Shown: in pieces, positions 30,901 to 38,900 of the stretch
Layout: every line of letters starts with the position of its first letter
Position numbering within the stretch: the stretch's first letter is position 1
From: Xenorhabdus bovienii
Lineage (GTDB): Bacteria; Pseudomonadota; Gammaproteobacteria; Enterobacterales; Enterobacteriaceae
Direction: 5' to 3'
NCBI RefSeq assembly: GCF_024721015.1
Contig: NZ_JANAIF010000009.1
Location: 1-64,000, forward strand
DNA length: 64,000 nucleotides
Notes under the pieces: generated by a model
What the model was told of the DNA's origin: nothing
Seen by the model: only the letters and a program-made list of their open reading frames with translations
The model's database searches: none
Position numbers and translations under genes: made by a program

Positions 30901-31394
30901 ATACGATAAGCGATTTGCGCTGCGAACGAAGCCGGATCGTTATAGTTGCCGACATCGAACATTTCTGAGATATCCTGACTGGCTCCCGCAAATTGCTCCA
31001 GTCGTGCCAGATTCAATGTGGAACCGATAAACACACCCGCCTTTAACATCGACTCACCAACAGGCAAACCCGCGTCCAGAAAGGCGTTGAAACTGACTTC
31101 ATGCAACACCCGCAGTTGCGGGTCCATTTTCCGCGCTTCCCGCTGTGAGTAGCCGAAAAACTCATAATCAAAACACTCCGCATTCTCAAGGGAGGCTTTG
31201 GCAGGGACGTAGTTGGGGAGATCGATAATCTCAGACGGCGCACCGGCAGCTAAGAGTTCTTCCCGCGAGAAAAATGACACAAGTTCGTGTCCCGCCAATA
31301 GATTGCGCCAAAAACTTTGCCAGTCGGGACTTTGGGGAAATCGGCAAGAAATGCCAATAATAGCGACTTCACTACCCGTATATTCACGCTTCAT
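24903..31394 (-). CDS. Fully reducing PKS module, KS-AT-KR-DH-ER-ACP
   Basis: 2163 residues. The KS has SACSTSL (Cys near 177), HGTAT and GSVKSNMGHLD. The AT has GFSLGEFAAA (near 632) and H-A-F-H (near 734), the malonyl-type signature. The KR has VTGANGGMGAA (near 1145) and Y-V-A-A-N. A DH-like region has DEHRIDAAT (near 1383) and a later LLDTATL. The ER has NFKDVL and HSAAGGVGMAA (near 1785). The ACP motif is LGATSLDL (near 2078). KR comes before DH, an uncommon order. The DH motif is one residue longer than HxxxGxxxxP and has Ala for Gly, so its activity is uncertain. If all domains work, the module adds a saturated two-carbon unit. The gene overlaps the preceding NRPS by 4 bp (ATGA) and the exporter by 8 bp. 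Its ACP probably feeds the KS of the AT-less PKS. Confidence 0.92.
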   Translation of the reverse strand: MKREYTGSEVAIIGISCRFPQSPDWQSFWRNLLAGHELVSFFSREELLAAGAPSEIIDLPNYVPAKASLENAECFDYEFFGYSQREARKMDPQLRVLHEVSFNAFLDAGLPVGESMLKAGVFIGSTLNLARLEQFAGASQDISEMFDVGNYNDPASFAAQIAYRMKLNGPAVHVQSACSTSLSAVHLACKALLAGECEMALAGGACITDPVAGGYLHQDGMILSPDGHCKTFSDDGKGTVNGNGVAVVLLKLLEDALADGDPIHAVIVESGMNNDGDRKVSFEAPSVQGQAEVISQVYRLADIPFSSLGMIEAHGTATVLGDPIEIQALNNVARELLSPDELQQFRCAVGSVKSNMGHLDAAAGIAGLIKAALSVRFGKIPPSLHFNKPNPHLDLDNTPFWVPTQATDWPAKQAIRRAGVSSFGIGGTNVHVLLEQPPETVSEEASHRVPAQILPLSAKSPSALARLAESYSIHLSLINQGLVEEEASNLEVIARQLQENRTEYPCRAAFVANHRDNWQQQLDNWTLMEGAYAPMAELVWLFPGQGSQSPEMGLRLAAEYPEFGDIYLGLLDKAAALLSVQKAALIDQQTLIDSIRRPEQLSTLYLQPILYAVQAALGVWLQKLGCKPTALLGFSLGEFAAAAIAGVFSIEEGMELVVARAGLMDSMPKGAVFAASRKHSKEDFDGDFPAMLWRISELSPGTWTLATGEGLVADAETWLTQHGFAFKRVAVSHAFHTPMIEPAAKAFGDLLKSYDLQPAQCAIYSTALGRKIEADEMCDPQYWINQMLSPVQLGAALKQVAQEHPESLFAQIGVGMDLLQHTRKWLHLNGERWVPTLGTGGADHEINSTLQFIAKVWIQGGGIDWSRIHPQTSIERTITKTHLPGHAFERRVCLPQASTKAAQTISSLFFGSHYYGLEWEKINSSTPENAAQSGDTPTTWIICPQVQERERRLAEALELNNRQLTFIESANWRGSDANLYAELEGWLLQQGLAVSAAMDIIVTGLLDDLDARQAQFWAFWLPTVLARWSATQRFAPKIRLFFPTTEMAAWSGSETLNAEKNQLLGPLLILPEEYPNITALCVDLENSEVENVARGLQPWINQDWHGGQFYCFRQNDFWQRRVTSQVQKQALTHPLPDISRNSWVLVTGANGGMGAAIAEHLAQVYHCNLLLLVRKSLPKKRDWPMEIESNGSHAKFLRWVLNLEAKGSRVELLQADLGDDESLAQAFAPVFQLAARGEGIDYVFHTAGRGEGAMLQMRSEAESIATLAPKVAGTRFLSDNLSRFGNPALLLFSSLGNLLPKEKIGQIAYVAANACLEAYADQIRNKGGKALAIAWDDWAESGMATRSAQQLDRALKNPVQDTISDAPIWRHRLCAKNDWWLDEHRIDAATAVMPAMGMVVLVHRALIEWQAVAAEAFSLQEIAIERPLVVANDAELDVAVIFADDLNAFELFSGNGKFSPETWLKHASGKIKYRDGHTALSGETVSLKTLPSQPPLLNLFSAKDNIGVSPKGALTFGPRWQNVIAVDQTGINEVLNLLQLPITYRGEAEASGLHVALLDTATLIASPEHEDGQFAPISIGAFTQFAPMCDRVKSHVQIQDLGANKLLQVNIYSEEDNLLVAISDLLLVDASAALQHTVMRLNARDAGSVDFSFSSQSETRKEPGPLDVEIQVKAAGLNFKDVLIALGVLPAPADPTMTFGQEAAGIVTRVGRQVNGIRVGDRVMCAGHSCLAEHVIMPQRVVAPIPRTLGFQQAAGVPVAFTTAWIALKHAANLKKGERILIHSAAGGVGMAAMQIALYLGAEVWVTVGSEEKRRLLREMGAQGAANSRTREFGDIFRRELGDRPFDVILNALAGELLEESLSLLAPQGRFLELGLRDILQNWQLGLSIFAEGGSFHAVQAGAEHPAYQEAWAEVAALLEDEVLKPLPTKVYPAKEITEAFQFMAQGRHIGKIVIAMEERGKALSFVEKLKAEGLSNLEGTQIAVAMAALVGQTKLPYVAVSKLPIGSVLEKQRHTQQMLFSSGSTRNAPAAVDGDADGSLKGANADDLLQAMRTILEGFLGVDGLDVDASFFSLGATSLDLIQFAKRLEQRLERDIPVALLFKAASLRELSKELAPEQSVAEEPQMPQQGLGDKRRTLQARRKLRGVVSGEDMPGQGSEDNE

Positions 31395-34300
31395 GATACT
31401 GAACTTCCTTTCACTTTACGCCGCCTGTCCGCCAGTCTGTTTTTACCTGAGCGAGCCGACGACAGAGTATTTTCTTGGGATAGTTGCTTGCCAGAATCAG
31501 GTAGCATCACCTCGGCTTCCGCATTTTCGGAAGACAAGTTGCTCTGTTTGATCCAGTTTGCGAAGGTAGTGATGGTTGGGTGTTCGAATAAGACGGCGAC
31601 GCCGATTTTCTGGTTGAACGCCTGCTGCATTTGGGATTGCAGCGCGATTATTTTTATTGAATCACCACCTGCATCAAAGAAATTCACGTTTGCATCAACC
31701 ACCGGGTGTTCCAGAACCGCGCTCCAGATAGCCTGTACTTTCGCTTCGACAGAATCGGTCAACGGCACATGATCCGTAGCAGTTTGCGTTTGCCGTCGCT
31801 GAGTCTCGCACTCCAGCAGTCGCTGACGATCGATCTTACCGGTGATGGTGCGTTCAAAACCGTCTACCACCACAATAAGGGCAGGGAGCCACGACGCTGG
31901 AAAATGCTGACGGATATGTTCCCGCACACGGAGCTCCAGAATGGCAGGCGGTTCGCGGCTATCGACGAAAAGACGCCATTGCCGCTTTCCTTCCCGCCCC
32001 GTCGCGGATAACAGACAACAAGCCTTAACTCCCTCCAATACCTCAACAGCACGTTCCAGTTCACGCGGTTCAATGCGAACACCGTTCACTTTCACTTGAT
32101 CGTCAATTCGTCCCAGATACTTAAAACCTGCCCCATGAGAAAAAGTGACCGCGTCACCTGTGCGATAAAAAATCTGCTTACTGTATTTGACAAAGTATTT
32201 ATCGGATTCAACCGGATTGGTGCCGTAACCGTGAGCCACCGCCCGTCCCCCAACCCAAAGCTCGCCCCGTATCCCCGCAGGCAAAGGTTTACCGAAGATG
32301 TCCGCGCAGTAGGCGACGACGTTTTGAATCGGCCAGCCGATGGAAATTTCCGCAGCGAGAGATTGTCTGGCAGTCAGGCAGTCCACCGTCGTCTCACTGG
32401 GGCCATAATGATTGCTGACAGCGTAGCCCTGCCGCAGCAAATCATCCCTGAGCCATTGAGGTAATTCTTCCCCGCCGAATATCCACAACCGCATAGCCGG
32501 GAAAAAAGGAGCACCCTGAATGAGCTGGGCAATAGCGCCCGGAATAAAGTTAATCAGCGTGATGGATTCATCCCGCAGCAGATCGATAAACGTCTGTCGC
32601 TCCAGCAATACATTGGGTGACGGATAAATCAACGTGGCTCCGGCCACAAGGCTACCAAACAGATCTTCGACGCTGGGATCGAAATTCAGGTCAGTCAGCC
32701 CTAGTACCCGATCCGCAGGCGTAAGGTGGGTTTCCCGGATAAACCAATCCAGCAGGTTTGCCACTGATTCATTACGGATAGAGATGCCTTTAGGCGCTCC
32801 GGTCGTTCCTGAGGTAAAGATGAAGTAAAACTCATCTTCAGGCCGCCGATTGCGCCATAACGTCGGTTCGCCAGTAGACTCCAGCCATGTTGTCTCTGTT
32901 TCGATATTCAGCAGCAAGTGATGCCCGATGTCAGCATCAAGTTCCCCGTACAAAGAAGCATCACATAAGACAATGCTGCAATTCGCCAACGCCAGCAGAC
33001 TTTTTTTGCGTTGCGGTGGATCTTTCGGGTTTACATAAAAGTAACTGCCGCCACTGAACAATATCGCCAGTATCGCTTGGGTGGATAACCGCCCCTTTTC
33101 GAGATGGACAGCCACTCTATCGCCGGGAACGAATCCCGATCCCCGTAACCGTTCCTGCAAGACAAAAACGCCCCGTAGCAGCTCGCGATTACTGATCTGA
33201 TGCCGATCTTCGATCAGGCTTATTGCTTGGGGTGACTGATTAAGGCGCTGATAAATGCGCAGCAGCAAAGCATTGATATCCGGCGTTTGCGCATTGTGTT
33301 CTCCCATGACCAAAGCGGCTTCTTCAGCGCCGTCTGGGTTGAGTTTTAACACCAGATCTTCAACCCGTACATCCGCAGACCTTTTAACCAAATCTGCCAC
33401 CAAAGATTCAAACGCGTAAAACACCCTATTCACCGCATCAGGATCACCCTCAAAAGTTTCCCCCGCACTTAACTCAACTTTCCATTGATCCACACCGGAA
33501 ACCGTCAGAGTCAAACCAAAATGCGTCGTCTCTTCACTGTGCAGATCCGTCAGAAACGCACCACAACCGGCGTCCTGTAACTTGGCATCGATCGGGTAGT
33601 TATCGAAAACGACAATAGAGTCATAGAGTTCGTCACGTATCCCCGTCTCTTCTCTTATCAACAGGGGGGGCGTTTTTTCATGTTGATGAGTCTGTTGCAG
33701 CGCTTGAAAAATGGCGCGTAATGCCACCTCCAGACGCCATTTTCCGTCGAGCGTCAGGATCAGCGGCACCGTATTCGTAAACAGTCCCAAAGGTTGGCGG
33801 TCGACGTTTTGTGTCAACGCCGCTCCCCTGCCGGAAAATGTACAACCGAACGTGACGGTTTTTTGGAAGGTAAACTTAGCCAGCACCAGCGCCCAGCACA
33901 GATAGACAAAACTGGCCGGAGTCACACCCGCACGGCGACAAAGCAATTCTATCGCCGCTTTACGTTCTTTATCCCATATACGGTGCGCTATGGCTTTTGC
34001 ATCTGCTATTTCTTCACCGGCTATTTTTTCTCCCGGCTTTCGCTTGATTGCACTATGTCCGGCAGAACGGAACAACGGTTCGGCCAGCAGTTTTGTCACC
34101 GTCGAGGTTTCTCCGTCAGGCAGGTGCTGGAAAATACGCTGCCAGTATTCACGACTGAGTTGCAGTTCTTCTTGGCTTAACCCTTTCCAGAGTTGTTGCG
34201 AGTAAAGCCGTGCAGCCAGAGGAACGATTTTTTGCTGACGCAATCCCTGTAGCCAGAGAGAAATCAGCAGCGAGCTACTCCAACCATCCATCAGAATATG

Positions 34301-34723
34301 GTGAAAAGAGAAAGCAATTCTTAAGATCCCCGCGTTAATATCGTGGAAACAAATGATCCGAAACACCTCCGTATCCAACTCAAACGGCGTCGCTTTCGAT
34401 TGTGCCAGCCAATCGAGCGACGGTTGCGGGGTAGTTGAGTCAACGCGGATATATTCAAGCGGTATCCGTGGTAATGCGTATACCGCCTGATGGGGAACAC
34501 GAATGCCTTCCCAGGTAAAAACCGCCCTCAGAGCGGGTTGTGACTGCTGTATCTGATACCAGATATCAAGAATCACTTCTTCACTGACGTCCGCTTTCAG
34601 ACTGAATGCCACGCCAATATGATAAGCACTGTTTCCATCTTTCAACGCATGAAACAGCAGGCCGTTCGCCTGCGGCGTCACCTGTAGTAATTCTTCAATA
34701 TAATTGGGCTGCATCATATTCAA
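31391..34723 (-). CDS. Single-module NRPS, C-A-T
   Basis: 1110 residues. The condensation domain (about 10-430) has an intact HHILMDGWS. The adenylation domain (about 460-980) has FIFTSGTTGAPKG and YGPSETTVD. T domain has AGGDSIKI. By-eye code is D-P-E-N-I-G-H-V-D-K; it does not match a standard code I know. Acidic positions 239 (Glu) and 331 (Asp) suggest a basic side chain such as ornithine, lysine or arginine, but this is inference. The module follows the acyl-D-Asn starter and precedes the reducing PKS in gene order, so its residue should become the N-terminus after prodrug cleavage. Overlaps both neighbours by 4 bp (ATGA type), indicating translational coupling. Confidence 0.92.
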   Translation of the reverse strand: MNMMQPNYIEELLQVTPQANGLLFHALKDGNSAYHIGVAFSLKADVSEEVILDIWYQIQQSQPALRAVFTWEGIRVPHQAVYALPRIPLEYIRVDSTTPQPSLDWLAQSKATPFELDTEVFRIICFHDINAGILRIAFSFHHILMDGWSSSLLISLWLQGLRQQKIVPLAARLYSQQLWKGLSQEELQLSREYWQRIFQHLPDGETSTVTKLLAEPLFRSAGHSAIKRKPGEKIAGEEIADAKAIAHRIWDKERKAAIELLCRRAGVTPASFVYLCWALVLAKFTFQKTVTFGCTFSGRGAALTQNVDRQPLGLFTNTVPLILTLDGKWRLEVALRAIFQALQQTHQHEKTPPLLIREETGIRDELYDSIVVFDNYPIDAKLQDAGCGAFLTDLHSEETTHFGLTLTVSGVDQWKVELSAGETFEGDPDAVNRVFYAFESLVADLVKRSADVRVEDLVLKLNPDGAEEAALVMGEHNAQTPDINALLLRIYQRLNQSPQAISLIEDRHQISNRELLRGVFVLQERLRGSGFVPGDRVAVHLEKGRLSTQAILAILFSGGSYFYVNPKDPPQRKKSLLALANCSIVLCDASLYGELDADIGHHLLLNIETETTWLESTGEPTLWRNRRPEDEFYFIFTSGTTGAPKGISIRNESVANLLDWFIRETHLTPADRVLGLTDLNFDPSVEDLFGSLVAGATLIYPSPNVLLERQTFIDLLRDESITLINFIPGAIAQLIQGAPFFPAMRLWIFGGEELPQWLRDDLLRQGYAVSNHYGPSETTVDCLTARQSLAAEISIGWPIQNVVAYCADIFGKPLPAGIRGELWVGGRAVAHGYGTNPVESDKYFVKYSKQIFYRTGDAVTFSHGAGFKYLGRIDDQVKVNGVRIEPRELERAVEVLEGVKACCLLSATGREGKRQWRLFVDSREPPAILELRVREHIRQHFPASWLPALIVVVDGFERTITGKIDRQRLLECETQRRQTQTATDHVPLTDSVEAKVQAIWSAVLEHPVVDANVNFFDAGGDSIKIIALQSQMQQAFNQKIGVAVLFEHPTITTFANWIKQSNLSSENAEAEVMLPDSGKQLSQENTLSSARSGKNRLADRRRKVKGSSVS

Positions 34724-35958
34724 CGCCCCATTGCATTAAAAAGGCTTTGCAACTTCATCTTTTCTACCAATAAAGAGGTGCCCCCTTTTTCTTCGATAAT
34801 TTTCAGCCATTGCTGTGTGTGCTGATGGAGGAAGCCGCATTCCTCACGGGTCAGATGTGAGCCTTTTATCTTTTGTGTTACTGCATCCCTGATTTGACGC
34901 AATTGTACAATTGCGGCCGCATCATTTATGTCAGGCAATCTGGAGCTATAAAGATGGAAATGACAGTAACTGAAAAACCGTTCCAGCCGGCTCTCTGCAG
35001 TACTTAATGCCACAGTGAAAGTGAAAATTTCAGCGGGTTCGCACAAGGGCAGCATGGGCAATCCGGCGCGCTGATTCAGGTAACTCAATACAGTTTTTGG
35101 TGAAATCTCTAAATAACGGGTGACGCCATTCTGTACGACATACTGTAAACTCCGCAGCCACTGCACGGGAGAAGTCAGATGCTGTAAAATTGATGACTTA
35201 AGATCCTCAGCCGGTAATTCCGCGCCACTGACGTTGCAGACCAGTCTGGAGATCAGCGTCCCCTGCTTGTCTGCGTCAGGCAGGAAATCAAGCAATGCCG
35301 CCAATTTTTCTTGCGCTTCCATCATTAAAGGCGAATGAAACGGGCCGCCGATTTTCAATGGATAAAGCAACCCGCCCAGCGCTTCCATACGCGGCGCGAA
35401 GCGTCGAATGTCAGCCATGACGCCAGAAACCGTCACCTGATCAAACGCATCAATGGCAGATACGTACAATTCTATGCCATCGTCTTTTCTGGCTTTATCC
35501 ACTTCCTGCACCACAACGTCGGCAGGAAGGTGCAACACCCAACACATGTCGCCCTGCTCGTAATGACGGGCGCAGGCTTCCACCACTTCCGAGCGGAGGT
35601 TCACCACTTTGGTCAACGTCGCCAAATCAAGGTAACCCGCAGAGCACAGAGCCGGATACTGCCCCAGACTGTGTCCCATCATGAACTCAGGAACAAGTCC
35701 ACAGTGCTTACGTAATATGCCCGCGATGGCGACCGTGGTCGCCGTGAGCGCCAATTGGGCAATGCGCACTTGTTTTAAAGTGTCGCGCCGTTCGCCATGG
35801 ATAGCATCGTATAAATCAACCTGAGACAGATCCGATACTTCTTCCAAACAGGCTCGGTATTCGGGATAGGCTCTGAATTCGGCAAACATATCGGGTTGCT
35901 GTGCGCCCACACCGGGGAATAAAAATACCGTCTTCGCTGAGTCGATAGCAGTTCTCAT
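34720..35958 (-). CDS. Free-standing acyltransferase, probably trans-acting for aminomalonyl-ACP
   Basis: 412 residues with the malonyl-CoA:ACP transacylase fold. It opens with VFLFPGVGAQQ, the nucleophile elbow is G-H-S-L-G-Q-Y, and the substrate-facing motif is G-P-F-H-S. This differs from the H-A-F-H of malonyl-type AT domains such as the one in the neighbouring PKS. The last 100 residues extend beyond the usual AT domain and are unassigned. Zwittermicin uses a free-standing AT (ZmaF) for an ACP-linked extender. The cluster also contains an aminomalonyl-ACP route and an AT-less PKS module. Together these suggest that this protein moves aminomalonyl from the small ACP to the KS-KR-ACP-C protein. 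Supply of plain malonyl remains possible. Confidence 0.85.
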   Translation of the reverse strand: MRTAIDSAKTVFLFPGVGAQQPDMFAEFRAYPEYRACLEEVSDLSQVDLYDAIHGERRDTLKQVRIAQLALTATTVAIAGILRKHCGLVPEFMMGHSLGQYPALCSAGYLDLATLTKVVNLRSEVVEACARHYEQGDMCWVLHLPADVVVQEVDKARKDDGIELYVSAIDAFDQVTVSGVMADIRRFAPRMEALGGLLYPLKIGGPFHSPLMMEAQEKLAALLDFLPDADKQGTLISRLVCNVSGAELPAEDLKSSILQHLTSPVQWLRSLQYVVQNGVTRYLEISPKTVLSYLNQRAGLPMLPLCEPAEIFTFTVALSTAESRLERFFSYCHFHLYSSRLPDINDAAAIVQLRQIRDAVTQKIKGSHLTREECGFLHQHTQQWLKIIEEKGGTSLLVEKMKLQSLFNAMGR

Positions 35959-38900
35959 GCTGAGGCTCCATTAATAATGAGATCGAGCTCCGATTGTGAG
36001 AGCTGACAAAGGGGGAAATCCGCCGGGATCAACATAGGTTCCACTTGCGCGCGATGTAACGCATCGTTCCAGACTGATAGTCTTTCGTTTAATTGCATCA
36101 GGTAGCGTTTGGCATCATCGGCGCCAGCTCCGGGAATGCCCAACCTCAACTCAACGAAAACAGAACTGGATTCGCGATCGTCGTGAATGAGCACATCAAA
36201 ATCAGCCACACTCTTTTCGTCGGGATACCGGAAACCACCCGACAGGGAATCAACCAGATTAAAATGGCGCCATGTTCCGCGTTCGCTCAGCCCGAAGCCA
36301 ATATCGTTGATGCAGATAACCGGCCGTGTCCGCACGCCATTCAATCCCAGTTGTTCTTTCCAGTCTGAGCTATTTTCATACTGGCGTGATTTCAATGTCC
36401 GTAAAAAGAAACCGGGTAAAAAACCACTTTGATGGTCTAGGGGAACGTGGAGATTCTGTTGATTGAAGCCAGTAAACCAACCGACGGAATCTGCCATCGC
36501 TGCATGCCAGACAGCAGGTGTTTCTGCTTCGGAGAATAAACGCCCGTGGTTTTCAAACAGCACCGCAAGCTGCTCCGGTAACATGCCGTTATCCTGCACT
36601 ATCTCCAGCAAAGCAGCGGCGATCAACTGCGTGCGTCCAGCTTTGTAGCGTTGTTCCATAAACCGGAAGCCCTCGCCGGAAACTGACAGCGCCAGCGTGA
36701 CGGGAACGGCTGCCGGCTGATAAAAGGTGTCGTCATGGGGTGCAGGTTCAGCATAAGAGACGTGATCCCGCAGCCATTTCCCCCAAAGGAATGCACCCTG
36801 CTCAACAGCAGCACTGGCTTTATCAACATTAGCTTTATCAACGTTAAGCTGAGCCGCCGATTCGTTCAGCACCTGATCCAATTCATCCAGTAAGAAAATC
36901 CATGAATGGACATCGCAGATAAGGTGATGACAAACCCAGATCAGATATTTTTTGTTCGCAACCGGAGCCAATACCACTTCATGCACACTGGGCTGGTTTT
37001 CCAGACAAACTTCTCCCTGCAATCTGTGCAGTCTGTCCTCAAGGCTTTCGTCTGGCGCCAATACGTGATCTTGCAACAACATATCGCCGTTATGTTGTTC
37101 CGGTTCCAAGGACGAAAAATAAAACTCACTCAAACTCCGGTTCGATCTCAACGTGAAGATTTTATGTCTTGCTTTTACCGCTGCCACCGCAGTGTTTATA
37201 CGCCCGGCGCAAATGGAGGGCGGTAACTCAAGTACCACGCCCTGTTGCAGTCGTTCACCGTATTTAAAGTGATGTTCCCGAAACCAGCGAACACTGGGTA
37301 AATAGTTCACCCAGTTTGCTTCTGGTTCTTCCGATACAGCCGGGTCGGTCACAGCAACTTCCGGTTTTTCCGCACAGACTCTTTCAAGCACGGTTCCTAA
37401 GGCGGTTGAAGTTAACAGTTCACTTACACCGATTCGAATACCTTGTCTGGCGAGCAAGGCGACAAGGCGGATCGCTTTGATCGAGTCACCCCCCTGTGCC
37501 AAAAATGAGGCGGCCAGATCCACGGTTTTCGGCCAAATCGGCCTTAAAAATTCGGCATCCAGCCATGCCGGGAGTGAGTAGGCTTCCGGTTCTGTCTGAC
37601 CTTGCCTGTCGGTTGCACGAAACTGAGCAGGATCGGCTGCCGCCAGCGTTGCTTTAGCGGCAGCGGTGAGCGCCGCTATATCGACCTTGCCATTGGCATT
37701 AATCGGCCAAGGCTGCACGGTACAGTAAAGACCCGGCAGCCAAGCGTCAGAGATTTTGTTTTTCAGGTTTTTCTGGAATGCAGAGTTGTCGTATGGCACA
37801 GATTGGCTGCTGCATAAAGCGACCGTTTCATATCCATCAATGGCCAGTTTTAACGCTTTCAACTCCCGACGGTCATCGCCGTCGCGTCCAAGATCCGCCA
37901 GTATTTCTGCCACGGCTTTCTCAATTTCCGCAGGATGAATCCGATGACCACGCACTTTGAATTCATCGTCAATGCGCCCAAGGCAATAAAATATTCCCTG
38001 TTCATCCTGCAAGCCCAGATCACCAGTGCGATACCAACGATGCTGCCCATCGGCGCTGCACACAAACTGCGCCTCCGTCTGCGCGCTGTTGTTGATATAT
38101 CCATCCGCCAGCACTGAACCGCCGATCCCTATTTCTCCTTTAAATCCACGGGGCATATTTTGCCCCCAAGCATCTCTTATCGACATCTCCGCTTGCCCCA
38201 GCGCTTTACCGATAGGCGCAATCACGGCACTCGTTCTGTCGTTCTCATCAGATTCGCTTATCGAACTTTCGTTCATCAAATAAATACAGCACCCTACCGT
38301 TGCCTCCGTCGGCCCATATTCATTGATCACTCTGCTGCCCGCAGGAAAAAAACCAAGCGCTCTGTTTACCAAAGCGACGGACAAGTTTTCGCCGCCAACA
38401 ATAAAGGTCAGCGGATTCCGTCTCTGGGCGCTATGTTCAATCAATAATGAGAGATGGGATGGTGTACATTTAACTCCCGTCAATGCCTCATCGGAGAGAA
38501 GGGTTCGCAGTAGTTCTGGGTTATCGCGAATATCCTGTTCGTGGGCTTGTATAAACCCCCCCGACAAAACCGGGATCAGAATCGCTGTCTGCGTCAAATC
38601 GAACCCAAAGGAAGTAAACAAAGGTGCATTAAACGACGCCTCAGAAGCGTATTCCCCTTTGGCTGCCAGCGCATAGTTCGCCAGTGCAACAGGAGAAATG
38701 ACAACGCCTTTGGGTTCTCCGGTTGACCCTGATGTATACAGAATATAAGCAGGATTGCTGTCTGTTTGTTGTGACCGGGCTTGTTCGGGATGTATGAATT
38801 CTGGCTGGATTTCCGGATGCAAGCCCGCGTCACATAAATCTTTATCCAGCGAAGCGCGTAATAGAGGCAAATTCAGCGCCTCCGCAAGGTCTTGATCCGT

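Noticed and set aside
35955..37300. Reading the last domain of the C-A(Asn)-T protein as a second condensation domain
   Set aside because: The motifs DVHSWIFLLDEL, ENHGR and VGWFTGFN are those of epimerisation domains, which also fits the D-Asn prodrug logic.
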